This document shows positions 1-9,514 of a stretch of DNA of 64,000 nt, piece by piece. The stretch's first letter is position 1. Each line of letters opens with the position of its first letter. The notes beneath the pieces were generated by a model. That model was not told the DNA's origin and ran no database searches. It saw nothing but the letters and a program-made list of their open reading frames with translations. Made by a program: the position numbers and the translations under genes. This DNA is from Tritrichomonas musculus (taxonomy: Eukaryota > Parabasalia > Tritrichomonadida > Tritrichomonadidae), in contig JAPFFF010000006.1 in the NCBI GenBank assembly GCA_039105265.1, positions 1,240,001-1,304,000 of the forward strand, written 5' to 3'.

Positions 1-1269
1 TCAAATGATGGATTTTCTTCAGCGTGGCTATGTGAGATTAATGGACTTAACCGCTCTTGCGATTCTTATGGAATTACTGATGATTCTAATATACTTCCAG
101 TTGACCTTTCAAATTTAGAAAAAGGAATATTATTTAACCTTAAAGATAAGATTTCCCATAAAAATATTAATATTACTCTCCATTGTGAATCTGATTTTCA
201 TGAAGGTAAAATTAAATGGGAAAATAACGCTTCAATTTCGCAAGATACATTATTATTAACAGGATCAACACCAGAAGTCTGTATTAAAGTTATACCAACA
301 CCAAAACCAATTCCACCAGAATCATGTCAATTCAAATCGATTGAAACTGCTGAAAATAAAATTGACTTGAATCTTGGATCATTGAACAATGGCGATATTG
401 GTTGGAAAAAAACTGTTAAAGTAAATACTGAATCTTCGAATATTGAATCAACTCTTATCTATCAGCCTTGTGGACCAATATTTTGCCCACCTGATTCATA
501 TTGCAACGGAGATGAAGACGCTTATATCTGGCTTTGTAATGGAGTAAATTGCATTGGATATGGTTTGTACCAAAATAATATTTCTTTTTCAGCCAAAATT
601 CAGAAAACCAGTGGTATTCATGTTACTTACAAAGGATCCCAAGGAAGAAGTGCCGATATCATTTACATGTGCAATAAAACTCTTGATGAAGGTTCAATCT
701 CACTTCCAGATGAGGTAACAATTAATGATGATCAGTTAAGTTTTCAAATTAAATCTAAGCAAGCTTGCGCTTCAACCACCGTCGTTGAAACTCCAACAGA
801 AGAAATTACGTCATTTATTACTGAAGAGACATCAACTAGCAATATTTTTTCAGACGAACCTACAATAAGTAATGTTATTACTGATCAACCTACAATTAGC
901 AATATAATCACTAAGCAACCCTCATCAAGTATAACTCCAACAAGTCATGTTGTTATTACAACTGAAATTGTTAGCACAACAACCAATGACAATGATGATT
1001 TGCCTATCACATCTTCACCAAACAACACTGTTGTTGATAATGAAAGCTCTAATACCAATAAGGAATCAAGAAAAAAAATCTGGATAATTATCATTCCTGT
1101 TATTATTGGAATTCCACTTTTCCTTTACTTTGTTGTTGGAACAACAGTAGTTTCAATCAGAGATAAAAGTTGTCACTTACCTAATAGGAAGTTTTGGAGA
1201 AAATGTAGTAAGTGTTGCTCTAAGAAAGAAAAAGAATTTACTTTTAAATTAATAAGTGATTCAGATTGA
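1..1269 (+). CDS. Partial type I membrane protein with mannose-6-phosphate-receptor-like (MRH) domains
   Basis: The frame is open from base 1, so the N-terminus lies outside the window and 422 residues are seen. Two Cys-rich luminal repeats are visible. The second has the MRH-like order of a Cys-Pro-rich segment, a 'VTYKGSQG' strand and a 'IIYMC' strand, and ends at 'SKQAC'. A Thr/Ser/Pro-rich stalk follows, with short imperfect repeats around 'TISNVITDQP'. Then come one membrane span at about residues 360-383 and a 39-residue basic, Cys-rich cytosolic tail ending in acidic 'SDSD'. Proteins of this layout (M6P receptors, other MRH proteins) sort glycoproteins in Golgi and endosomal membranes, and a sorting-receptor role is inferred from that. 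The domain call rests on spacing and motif resemblance only. It could be another Cys-rich surface protein. The downstream gene is on the same strand 166 bases away. Confidence 0.55.
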   Translation, partial: SNDGFSSAWLCEINGLNRSCDSYGITDDSNILPVDLSNLEKGILFNLKDKISHKNINITLHCESDFHEGKIKWENNASISQDTLLLTGSTPEVCIKVIPTPKPIPPESCQFKSIETAENKIDLNLGSLNNGDIGWKKTVKVNTESSNIESTLIYQPCGPIFCPPDSYCNGDEDAYIWLCNGVNCIGYGLYQNNISFSAKIQKTSGIHVTYKGSQGRSADIIYMCNKTLDEGSISLPDEVTINDDQLSFQIKSKQACASTTVVETPTEEITSFITEETSTSNIFSDEPTISNVITDQPTISNIITKQPSSSITPTSHVVITTEIVSTTTNDNDDLPITSSPNNTVVDNESSNTNKESRKKIWIIIIPVIIGIPLFLYFVVGTTVVSIRDKSCHLPNRKFWRKCSKCCSKKEKEFTFKLISDSD

Positions 1270-1420
1270 ATTAATAATTGCAAATCCTGTTTTGTTTTAT
1301 CTTCATTAAAGAATCTATTTCTTTAATACAATAGTAAACTGCATATAGTTTTTTTCATTTATTGCTATATTGGAAGATATTTTTATTATTTAGCATAAAT
1401 ATTGAACGATTGTTTTGCAT

Positions 1421-1427
1421 TCAAAAT
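1421..1427 (+). promoter_or_regulatory. Initiator-like TCAAAAT before the 1,436 gene
   Basis: TCAAAAT lies 8 bases before the ATG. It resembles the trichomonad initiator (TCA with transcription starting at the A), though published Trichomonas consensus has a pyrimidine after TCA. The same word precedes several other genes here. Confidence 0.45.
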
Positions 1428-1435
1428 TTTCTTAA

Positions 1436-2884
1436 ATGGAGCATGAAGAATTAAATAATGATGGGAATGACAAAAATCTTCTCACTGCTGCAATGAAATA
1501 TCTAAATTCAAATGAATTTACGGGCCCTTTTTTCTATGGTCTATGTCAAGAAACGCCACCAGGTTGGAATCCTTTATATGATTATTCTCTTCTCTATGGA
1601 TATTTGAATCATTTTCCTTTAAAAACGAAAGAAATGCTTGATGATACTACACTTCCGTTTAATAATTTGAAAATTTTTTTTTTGGATTTTCAGTGGTTTG
1701 AAGTTAGAGTTGAAATTCTACTGAAAGAAATTATATCTTCAATGACCAATGATTTATCTTTTGATAATCCAATTCGTACACCAGAAGAATGGTATGAACA
1801 TTCATCTTCAAAAGTATCACCAATGATTTTAACACGATTTCATTTTTTACGTCTTTTGCGTGCATTCTATTATTATGGTCTAAAGATAGAAAATACAATC
1901 CAGGAAAATTTTGATTTCTTAATAAATCAAAGTTTATTAAATGACTTTTCAAAAAAAATTGCTACACACTTTTTATCTCAAGTCTACAATCGCTGTAAAA
2001 AATGCGAGCCTTCACTTTTTTATGATGTTATTAGTGTTGACAGCAAAATGTTAAGCATAGTTGATGAATCTTGGATATCAGATAATCAGATTTCTGCGAT
2101 TTGTGATTCACTTCTTCTTTTACAAAATGTTCGAAAAAATTGTTCAATGCTTAGTAAAGAAGCGATTATGAATAGATTTGAATGCTGTCCCCCATGGGAA
2201 GTCAACCCCAAAAATTGGTCTGCTGAAAACGATTATTTTTTATTTTCTACCGTCAATGATATTGGATTTTCATCATTAGTGCAATTTTTTGTTGATCCAA
2301 ATTCGCCATTTTATGAAAATGGTGATCACTTTGAAGAATTGAAGAAACTTAGAGAAATTGAAAGATCTAATGTTTCTCCACATAAAAGTCTTCCTCTTAA
2401 TAAATATCAATTCATGTTTAAATATGAAAAACGATTTAATCGTATCAAGCGTCTTGTTGACATCCTCTGCTTACCAAATTTTGAAGAACAAATGATATCA
2501 AATTATCGTCATTTTCATATTTTTCCTTCTTCTTCTTCTTTTGGTACTAACTTTACTTCTTGCTTAACTGTTTTAAATGAAGGTGAGCATGCTGCAGAAT
2601 CAAAAGCTCCTATTGGATATTTTGCATTTCGGCTTATTGTTGGTCAAAATGCTTGCACGTTGGTTAGCTGTACGGTTGGCGGAACGAAATCATTACCAAT
2701 TTATCAATTAAATCTTGTTGGAAAGAAAACCATAAAATTTTTTGACTTAAACATTGATAAAGTAATGAATTCTTTCCGTAATGCAGTTCAGGAGTCCCAA
2801 GAAATGTTCAACATACCTAAAACAATAACTGGAAATCAATTTTTCGGATTTGATGATAAAGTTATTCAAGCTTTAATAAAATAA
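1436..2884 (+). CDS. Hypothetical 482-residue protein
   Basis: I do not recognise this protein. It starts at an ATG just behind an initiator-like TCAAAAT and ends with TAA within an A-rich run. It has no signal peptide and no convincing membrane span, is rich in aromatic residues, and looks mostly alpha-helical. The N-terminal part has a Pro/Trp-rich segment ('ETPPGWNPLYDYS') at about residues 39-51. A Ser-rich patch ('FPSSSSFGTNF') at about 364-374 precedes a more beta-like C-terminal third. Codon use matches the neighbouring host genes, which supports a real gene. Nothing in the neighbourhood points to a function. Confidence 0.75.
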   Translation: MEHEELNNDGNDKNLLTAAMKYLNSNEFTGPFFYGLCQETPPGWNPLYDYSLLYGYLNHFPLKTKEMLDDTTLPFNNLKIFFLDFQWFEVRVEILLKEIISSMTNDLSFDNPIRTPEEWYEHSSSKVSPMILTRFHFLRLLRAFYYYGLKIENTIQENFDFLINQSLLNDFSKKIATHFLSQVYNRCKKCEPSLFYDVISVDSKMLSIVDESWISDNQISAICDSLLLLQNVRKNCSMLSKEAIMNRFECCPPWEVNPKNWSAENDYFLFSTVNDIGFSSLVQFFVDPNSPFYENGDHFEELKKLREIERSNVSPHKSLPLNKYQFMFKYEKRFNRIKRLVDILCLPNFEEQMISNYRHFHIFPSSSSFGTNFTSCLTVLNEGEHAAESKAPIGYFAFRLIVGQNACTLVSCTVGGTKSLPIYQLNLVGKKTIKFFDLNIDKVMNSFRNAVQESQEMFNIPKTITGNQFFGFDDKVIQALIK

Positions 2885-3365
2885 AATTTGTTTGTTTAAT
2901 AAAAGAAATTGAATTTGTGATTCCTTGTGATATTCTAATTGCTTTTGTTTAATTCGTTGTGTTAATTTATTTTATTTGCAATAAGACAATATGTGTATAT
3001 TGTGAAATAACGAAAAATGTTTCATATAGAATCCATTTATTTTATTTTATATTTAATATGGTTTCTTTTTCGAGATAATGTGATTATAATTTATCGGAAA
3101 TTGAATTGTGTATATTCAATTTTTGAATCATATTTAATTTTTCAAAGTATCTATAAAAATTTGACACTTTACATTCAATGCGAATTGAATATGCTGGAAA
3201 TCATTTTCAATTTTTAAATATGGTTATTTATTATATTATATTACTATACTATCATATTATACTACCGCTTTATCACATTGCATATGAATCCAAAATTGGG
3301 GTATAATAAGAAATTATGAATGAAAAATTATTTAATGGTCGTAAGTTATCAATGTAATGATTATT
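2885..3365. other. AT-rich spacer
   Basis: About 480 bases between convergent genes. Only short AT-rich open frames are seen, including one of 66 codons that looks like chance. There is an ATATTA/TACTA-rich stretch near 3,230-3,270. No RNA gene or repeat is recognised. Confidence 0.6.
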
Positions 3366-3803
3366 TTATGCTTTTGGAAGAGGATTTACACACAATTCGC
3401 GAAAGCCTGTTTTGTGGTCCATTTCTCGTGTTAAAGTTACGCCTGCTAATGATTCAATATTTGCAAGGACAATTTCTGCCGTAGTTTCGATTGTTGATCC
3501 TGACATAAGATGTCCACCATAAGTTAAGCCTTCTTTGTCTGAAACAGAAATATGAATATGTGCTTTATTGTTAGCTATCGTTCCAACTAGTGAAACAATT
3601 TCGAGAGGGCCTGGTATAATTTTTGTTGCTTGATCTGTAGCAGTTGCACCAGCAAGACGAACTTTACACTGCTTTAATGAACCGACACATGTAACAATAG
3701 CAAAAGATCGGGCTCCTTCATCGGCTGAAGATACTTTGTTGATAATCGAGTCGAAAAGATCGTCACCTGGGAGAAGACGAAATACAAGAAAAGATTTGCT
3801 CAT
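3366..3803 (-). CDS. PPC/DUF296-domain protein
   Basis: This 145-residue protein is a single PPC (DUF296) domain. The typical signature is present: a hydrophobic N-terminal strand, 'GPLEIVSLVGTIA' at about residues 65-77, 'HIHISVSD' at 82-89 and 'GGHLMSGSTI' at 96-105. The domain is about 120 residues long in known families and forms trimers. In plants it is fused to AT-hooks and binds chromatin; free-standing copies occur in bacteria, archaea and protists with unclear roles and a possible ligand-binding His cluster. No AT-hook is present here, so a DNA role cannot be claimed. The ATG lies 48 bases from that of the divergent SMP gene, so the two may share a promoter region. An initiator-like TCAAAAT precedes it. 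Confidence 0.85.
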   Translation of the reverse strand: MSKSFLVFRLLPGDDLFDSIINKVSSADEGARSFAIVTCVGSLKQCKVRLAGATATDQATKIIPGPLEIVSLVGTIANNKAHIHISVSDKEGLTYGGHLMSGSTIETTAEIVLANIESLAGVTLTREMDHKTGFRELCVNPLPKA

Positions 3804-3810
3804 TCTAAAT

Positions 3811-3817
3811 ATTTTGA
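3811..3817 (-). promoter_or_regulatory. Initiator-like TCAAAAT before the PPC gene
   Basis: Read on the minus strand, TCAAAAT lies 7 bases before the ATG, inside a 48-base spacer shared with the divergent gene at 3,852. Confidence 0.45.
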
Positions 3818-3851
3818 CATGTGATATAAAATTTTATTATAAATAATCAAT

Positions 3852-5108
3852 ATGGAAGAACCTAAATATGCGTACAAGCGTACAAAGATTGACCACCATG
3901 TTTATGGTTTAGGCTTACTTTTGCAATTTTTTTATAATCACTTTTTCTTCAATCAATTTTGTTTATTCGTTGTTGGATGTTTCTTTTATCATTGGGGATA
4001 TACGTTTCCTTTATTTCTTTTTATTATAGTTCAAGGTATCTGTATTTGGTTCCAGCATAAAGCCCCTTTAGTTGATGCAGCTAGACGCAAAACCTTCAAT
4101 AAGTGGGTAAAAGATTCTATGATACAAGCGGGAAGTGAAAGTTGCAATTTTTTAAATGAATTACTCAAAGCATGCTGGGAAAAAATGCTTCCTGATAGCT
4201 TTGGCGACAGTATTTGCCCTTACGCTGATAGAGCCTTTGCAAGTTATGTTCCATTTTTCGTGAACTACCTTCATTTTGCTCATTTCTCATTTGGATATCA
4301 TCCATTAAGGATTCTTCAAGTGGTTTCTGATCAAACTGCAGCTTCTGAACAGCCCGCAAATACTATTTCATTACAAGCAGCAGCTGTTGTGGCAAATGAA
4401 TTACGTATCCAATGCACTTTTAAGCTGTTTAAATTAATTCCTTGTGACCTATATTTTGATGACATTGCATTATATGCGCCTGTACGAGTTATCGTTGAAT
4501 CACCAGAGCAAAATATATTTTTAAATACGTCAATTATTACTGCAATTGCATTTACAGCTATTGAACCTGTTGTGCTACTTCATGCCAACATTTATTTCAA
4601 TGGATTTAATGTTTCTAAAATACCACTTGTTGGCTATTTAATTGGCTTATTCGTTGAAACCCAAGCAAACTCAATTGTTTCGAAAGGTCAATGTGTTGTT
4701 TGGGATTGGATAACAAATTCTTTCTTTTTCCGCCATCTTACGAGATCTTCTACTCAAGATTCAGAAGAATTATTCAAAGGTATCGCAACAAAGAACAAAC
4801 GCTTCGAGAGCTTAAAAAGATTTTCAATGCCAAACGATGCAGTCGAGAGATATGATAAAACTCGAAAAATGTATTGGGAAAGAACAAAAAATGCAAAATT
4901 AGAGCCTAATGAAAAACTAATCCAAATGGATCCACCTCATGGAGTAGAAACAGAACCTGTATTTAAATACAGGGAAGAGAAAAATGAAACAACTGACAAA
5001 GCCACACAGACACCTAGAAATAATACAAAAGCTAAACCTAAAACTAGGCTGGTTAGCCAATCTCAAGGTCAGTTCAAAAGCCAAATGAAAGCACCAGACT
5101 TACCGTAA
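3852..5108 (+). CDS. SMP-domain membrane-tethering protein (extended-synaptotagmin/tricalbin-like, no C2)
   Basis: The 418-residue protein opens with a short cytosolic stretch and a tight hydrophobic hairpin (about residues 22-46 and 48-67), as in extended synaptotagmins and tricalbins, which use it to sit in the ER membrane. An SMP-like domain follows from about residue 95. It starts with 'ESCNFLNELLKACWEKMLP', close to the family's 'E.A.WLN.LL..LWP' opening, and continues with 'LHFAHFSFGYHPLRI' in the place of the usual second strand. SMP domains carry lipids at contacts between the ER and other membranes. The C-terminal 120 residues are polar and Lys/Pro-rich, with no C2 domain visible, so membrane contact would need another partner. 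The start ATG follows TCAAT directly. The family call is by motif resemblance. Confidence 0.65.
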   Translation: MEEPKYAYKRTKIDHHVYGLGLLLQFFYNHFFFNQFCLFVVGCFFYHWGYTFPLFLFIIVQGICIWFQHKAPLVDAARRKTFNKWVKDSMIQAGSESCNFLNELLKACWEKMLPDSFGDSICPYADRAFASYVPFFVNYLHFAHFSFGYHPLRILQVVSDQTAASEQPANTISLQAAAVVANELRIQCTFKLFKLIPCDLYFDDIALYAPVRVIVESPEQNIFLNTSIITAIAFTAIEPVVLLHANIYFNGFNVSKIPLVGYLIGLFVETQANSIVSKGQCVVWDWITNSFFFRHLTRSSTQDSEELFKGIATKNKRFESLKRFSMPNDAVERYDKTRKMYWERTKNAKLEPNEKLIQMDPPHGVETEPVFKYREEKNETTDKATQTPRNNTKAKPKTRLVSQSQGQFKSQMKAPDLP

Positions 5109-5785
5109 ATAATGGTGTGAAAAAACTGTCCTCATCAAACAAATTATATATTGTTTTTAACTTTTTCTAAAAAAAATTTTTGATGATATAGACATATATA
5201 TGTTTTGCCATTGGAATTTTTTTGTCATATTAAAATAATAATTTATTAGAATTGCTTTATTATTATTATTCAAAATTTTGATATTTATCGCATAAATAAG
5301 CAATTATACAAGGCAACTTATTCGAATTTTATGGTTTGGATCGAGATAATCATATAATTTTTTAGCAAAATTCAATAACGATTTCAAAAGTTAAAAACGA
5401 TATGAAACTTTTTGTTAAAAAAATCATATTTATTAAAAAACAACTTTTTTGAAAATTTTTGCTTATATTTTAGAAAACATCTTAGTCTTTTTAAATATTT
5501 TTTATTTTGTTGGTTAAAATTGCTAAATTAGAATTCATATCCTTTTCCTTTGATAAGTTATGAAATATGCTTTCTATTGTTATTGGATTAACGGTTTTTA
5601 ATTGAAATCGATTTTTTTCATCAATACTGAAATATCCCAATATTTTTTAAAGTTTGCTATATTTTAATCAATAAATATTATTATACTTTTTTAATTAAGT
5701 ATTATAATTTAATAGTAATTAATATTATCTTATAAATATGAGGGTTTACTAAATATAGATTTTCTGCTTATTGTAAAAATATAAA
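5109..5785. other. AT-rich spacer with no gene seen
   Basis: About 680 bases, with homopolymer runs of A and T and no open frame worth reporting. It should hold the 3' end of the SMP gene (its stop overlaps a TAAA word) and the promoter of the CK1 gene. I see no clear TCA-type initiator in the last 60 bases. Confidence 0.6.
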
Positions 5786-6796
5786 ATGGCATTGAAGCCA
5801 CGCATGCAGCTCGGATATTTCGAGCTCGAAAGTCAAATTGGTGAAGGTGGCTTTGGCGATGTTTGGAAAGTTATATCTACAGAAGACAACAAAGCATATG
5901 CGATGAAAATTGAACCCCATAATTCAAAACGTGCAACACTTAAATTCGAAGCAGCCATTCTCAAAAAGATGTCTCGGAGCTCCCAGCATTTCCCTCATTT
6001 TATTTTCGAAGGTAGTGAAGATAATAATTATTTCCTTGTTGAAGAGTTGCTCGGACCTAACTTATCAACTGTTGCTAGTCATTTACCAGGTGGAATTGTC
6101 ATTCTTCCTTTTCTTGCAAGATTAGCAGATGAAATGCTTTCTTGTATTGAAGATTTCCATAAAAATGGCTACATTCACCGAGATATTAAACCACAGAATT
6201 TTGTTGTTAGATTAGATGGCGATACTCCTATTTGTCTCATTGATTATGGCATTTCAAAACTTTACGTAAATTCTTCAGGAAAACATCTTGACGCTAGAGA
6301 ATTTGCAAGTGCAATTGGTTCTCCAGTTTATGCATCCTCATCAACGCACAACCGAATTGAATTATCCAGAAGAGATGATCTGATCTCTATGGCATACGCT
6401 ATTTTGGCTCTATCACAATTTTCTTTGCCTTGGATCTCAGAACAGAATGTTAATGAAATTGGAAAAATGAAAGAAGAAAATAAATTATCAGATTTGCTTG
6501 GGCAAATATCTCCTCAATTCCGTCAAGTAGGAGAGCATATACAACAACTTGGATTTGCCGATACTCCTGATTATAATCTTATGCATCATCTTCTAAGATC
6601 TGGAATACCTCAATCGTCTTCTCCTTTCGAGTGGTTTGATTGTAAGCCTGAAATTCCTCCTGAGCCAATAGAGCCAACTCCAGAAAATGCAGGAGCACAG
6701 CCAATTCATGGAAGTAATGATCCAACTGGCTTCTTGTACGCACTCTGTCCATACTATAAAATACAACCAAAAAATAATAAATGCTGTATTTATTAA
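5786..6796 (+). CDS. Casein kinase 1 family protein kinase with Cys-Cys tail
   Basis: This is a 336-residue Ser/Thr kinase of the CK1 group. Visible landmarks are the glycine loop 'GEGGFGDV' (about 19-26), lysine K41 in 'AMKIEP', the catalytic loop 'HRDIKPQNF' (131-139), 'DYG' at 153-155 in place of the usual DFG, and the CK1-type 'SRRDDLISM' stretch that stands where most kinases have APE. CK1 enzymes phosphorylate acidic or primed Ser/Thr sites in many pathways. The catalytic part ends near residue 280, after which a Pro/Glu-rich linker leads to the last residues 'KNNKCCIY'. A C-terminal CC or CaaX-like end suggests a lipid anchor, as in yeast Yck kinases, so the enzyme may act at a membrane. 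That last point is inference. Confidence 0.88.
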   Translation: MALKPRMQLGYFELESQIGEGGFGDVWKVISTEDNKAYAMKIEPHNSKRATLKFEAAILKKMSRSSQHFPHFIFEGSEDNNYFLVEELLGPNLSTVASHLPGGIVILPFLARLADEMLSCIEDFHKNGYIHRDIKPQNFVVRLDGDTPICLIDYGISKLYVNSSGKHLDAREFASAIGSPVYASSSTHNRIELSRRDDLISMAYAILALSQFSLPWISEQNVNEIGKMKEENKLSDLLGQISPQFRQVGEHIQQLGFADTPDYNLMHHLLRSGIPQSSSPFEWFDCKPEIPPEPIEPTPENAGAQPIHGSNDPTGFLYALCPYYKIQPKNNKCCIY

Positions 6797-6891
6797 TTCT
6801 TTCTTGATTTCTTTTTTTTAAAAATATAGTTCTCAATTTATGAAACTTTTTCAATATTAAATGAACATCACTTTCGATTCAATTTATTCTA

Positions 6892-8172
6892 ATGGAAGGT
6901 ATTGATGAATCAGATTTGTCTTCCGAATCCGATGATGAGATTAAACTGCCAGCCCGTGGAAATATTAAAATACCAGAACAATTTTCGGTAGACAATTTAT
7001 TGTTTGCTAGATTAAAAGATCCAATTATACCTCGCTCTTATTCATTCCAAGAAAACGCAACAATCATTACAGAAAATGCATTAATTCAAGGAGGAAAAGA
7101 TTCTCATTTTATTCCTCCAGCGCCAATTGATGTTTTTATCAACAAAGATGGTTGTATCTTTAAGCCATTCAGTAATCAATTTCCTTTTTTCATTTTTAAA
7201 ATTCTTGAAATTGATGAAAACCAAGAAGAAGCATATTTTTTATCATATAATAATACATTACCTCAATATCTAATAAAATGTATTGAAACATTTCCATGTC
7301 AAGTAGCACCATCTATCGAAATATTTTATTCGTATGCGCATTATTTAGTGTTGAATAATATTATAGATTCACAAATGAATTTATTTAAGTATTCACAGCT
7401 TTTATCTGCACACACAGTTGATTATAAATTGTGGCGAAGTTTTTTTATTTATTCGATCAAGCATAGTTTAAATGCAATTTTTCCACTTTTCAGTGTTTGC
7501 AATTTTTATCTTTTCCAATTTATGAATCAAGAGCAAGCAGATAATGCCAGAATAGAAATATTTTTATTGTTTTTCGCAATGATATGTACATCTGAAATTA
7601 TAGAACATAAGCTTTTTCCTAATGTTCTTCACCAGATGAGATCATGCCTTGTTGATGTTGATTTTGACCTTTCACAGGTCAATTATATTATCAAAATAAT
7701 GACAGATTTTTTTTTAAATTTCCCAATTGAAGCAATTTCTTCTGTAGCTTCATTTTATCCTATGGATGGCATTGGTGCCCTTTTACTTAACGGTTTTTCT
7801 ATTAGAATGATTTTAAGATTTTTTGGCCTTAGTTTTAACGATGACGATCATAATTTGAATATGGAAATTATTGCTAATGAACTTTATCGAATTCAATCTC
7901 TGTGTGAATCTGATGATGATAAAAATCTTCAAAAAGCATCAGCTGTTCTGGTTCTAGCTGAACGCGCTTTGGTTTCTGCAATGCGAATCACCAATGTTCA
8001 AAATGATGTGATATTGAAAATGATTCATTCACTCAGATTTAGTATGAAGAAAACAGATTTAGGATTGCTTACACGTCTTAAGGAGCAGATTCATTTTACA
8101 AGAACCCAGTTTGAAACATTATCTCAAGGAGGGGGGTTTAATCCTCCTCAGGATCCAAACACATTTTTTTAG
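6892..8172 (+). CDS. Hypothetical 426-residue helical protein with acidic N-terminus
   Basis: Not recognised. The first 20 residues are acidic and Ser-rich ('DESDLSSESDDE'), a typical CK2-type target. Residues 50-120 may form a small mixed domain. From about residue 140 the sequence is a run of hydrophobic helices without clear membrane spans, reminiscent of HEAT-like folds. An acidic loop ('NDDDHN') lies near 312, and the C-terminus is Gly/Pro-rich ('GGGFNPPQDPN'). TCACTTT and TCAATTT, both initiator-like, lie within 30 bases of the ATG. It follows the CK1 gene on the same strand after 95 bases. Confidence 0.75.
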   Translation: MEGIDESDLSSESDDEIKLPARGNIKIPEQFSVDNLLFARLKDPIIPRSYSFQENATIITENALIQGGKDSHFIPPAPIDVFINKDGCIFKPFSNQFPFFIFKILEIDENQEEAYFLSYNNTLPQYLIKCIETFPCQVAPSIEIFYSYAHYLVLNNIIDSQMNLFKYSQLLSAHTVDYKLWRSFFIYSIKHSLNAIFPLFSVCNFYLFQFMNQEQADNARIEIFLLFFAMICTSEIIEHKLFPNVLHQMRSCLVDVDFDLSQVNYIIKIMTDFFLNFPIEAISSVASFYPMDGIGALLLNGFSIRMILRFFGLSFNDDDHNLNMEIIANELYRIQSLCESDDDKNLQKASAVLVLAERALVSAMRITNVQNDVILKMIHSLRFSMKKTDLGLLTRLKEQIHFTRTQFETLSQGGGFNPPQDPNTFF

Positions 8173-8433
8173 AAGTAGTGATGTTCACCTGCCTTAATTC
8201 ATAATATATGCAATACAGTATAATATAGAGCAAATTAAAACGCCAGATTTCATAATTGTTAATGGTATTGAAATTGTTTATCAATAGTTTATTAAATGCT
8301 ATGTATTAAAATAGCAAGTTAAAAATTCATATTCGCATTTATAATAATGTTTATATATATTACATAAATAATATTCTGTCCAATTTACATTATCAATGTT
8401 TTTCATTTTTAAATAAAAAAAAGTGCAATAAAA

Positions 8434-9414
8434 TTAGTCAAACTTTAAATTTTCTGTGACTGCTTTGATGTAATCGTCAAATTCTTTTCGATTAATTGAA
8501 GACATCTTGAAATATTTTTCTTTATTGTTCATAAATTGCCTAACAATTTGAATGAATGTAGGACGAGAATTGGGGTCTGTCTCCCAACATTTCTTAATTA
8601 AGTCAACATATGGTTTTGGGATTTCATCATTTTTAATTATAGGTCTTTGGCCTTTATTTATGAAATCAATAAGGCTAAATAGTTTCAACTTCTTTTTATC
8701 TGACCATGCTTTTCTTAGTGTCCAAATTTCATATAAAATGTAAGAATAAGCAAATACATCAACTTTATTGGAATAGTTTTCGCCATTGATAAGTTCAGGA
8801 GCCATATAAATTGGTGTTCCTATGTTTCTTGTGTTATTTATTTGACCTTCGGTGCCTTCTTCAAAAATTTTTGAGAGTCCAAAATCTGCAATTTTTGGAT
8901 AAAAGTTTTCGTCAAGCATTACATTTTCTGTTTTTAGATCCCTATGTATAATATCACTTTGATGAACATATGCCATGCCTGCAGCTATACCAAAAATGTT
9001 GATTGCTTTTTTAGTTTCATTCCATCCGGAAGGAGGATCTCCGGAATAAAGGCTTTGAATAACATGTAAGAGAGATTTATTTGGCATGTATTGAGTAACA
9101 ATTGCATAAGCACCGATTGTCATGAGTGGAACAGAGTAGCCAATCAAAGGGAGAATGGCAGGATGCTTTAATGAAGATTGGCAACATATTTCATTGTGAA
9201 AATGTTCTTGATCTTTTGATGACGTAATGGAATCAGCTTTAAGATATTTTATTGCACAAATTCGACGAGGATGGCTTCCATTTGATGGGAGAGTAGCTTT
9301 TTTGACAACACCAAATCCTCCAGTTCCAATTGTTTCTTCATTTTTATCAAATTCATCAAGATCCATTAAAAGCTTATATAGATAAGGATTTCTCTTACCA
9401 GTAGTTTTAGACAT
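8434..9414 (-). CDS. Tyrosine-kinase-like (TKL) family Ser/Thr protein kinase
   Basis: This 326-residue protein is almost entirely a kinase domain. The glycine loop 'GTGGFGVV' is at about 30-37, the lysine at 56 ('AIKYLK'), the helix-C glutamate at 75 and the catalytic loop 'HRDLKTENVMLD' at 157-168. 'DFGLSK' is at 177-182, and 'GTPIYMAPE' at 199-207 closes the activation segment. All catalytic residues are present, so it should be active. The 'KTEN' and 'GTPIYMAPE' wording and the 'CW..DP..RP.F' end fit the TKL group, which is greatly expanded in trichomonads and Entamoeba. No receptor, ankyrin or other domain is attached. Its substrate is unknown. An initiator-like TCAAAAT lies just upstream. 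Confidence 0.9.
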   Translation of the reverse strand: MSKTTGKRNPYLYKLLMDLDEFDKNEETIGTGGFGVVKKATLPSNGSHPRRICAIKYLKADSITSSKDQEHFHNEICCQSSLKHPAILPLIGYSVPLMTIGAYAIVTQYMPNKSLLHVIQSLYSGDPPSGWNETKKAINIFGIAAGMAYVHQSDIIHRDLKTENVMLDENFYPKIADFGLSKIFEEGTEGQINNTRNIGTPIYMAPELINGENYSNKVDVFAYSYILYEIWTLRKAWSDKKKLKLFSLIDFINKGQRPIIKNDEIPKPYVDLIKKCWETDPNSRPTFIQIVRQFMNNKEKYFKMSSINRKEFDDYIKAVTENLKFD

Positions 9415-9418
9415 TAAA

Positions 9419-9425
9419 ATTTTGA
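9419..9425 (-). promoter_or_regulatory. Initiator-like TCAAAAT before the TKL kinase gene
   Basis: On the minus strand, TCAAAAT lies 4 bases before the ATG at 9,414. This implies a very short 5' leader if used. Confidence 0.45.
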
Positions 9426-9514
9426 TTTCAAATTTTAAACGTGAATGGCCAAATTAAGAACAATAAACGTATTTTCTCTAAAAAGTAAAAATAAAAATAA
9501 AAATAAAGCTTTTA

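Noticed and set aside
3017-3217. 66-codon open frame between convergent genes
   Set aside because: Phe/Ile/Tyr-rich low complexity as expected from AT-rich DNA, with no motif and no supporting context.
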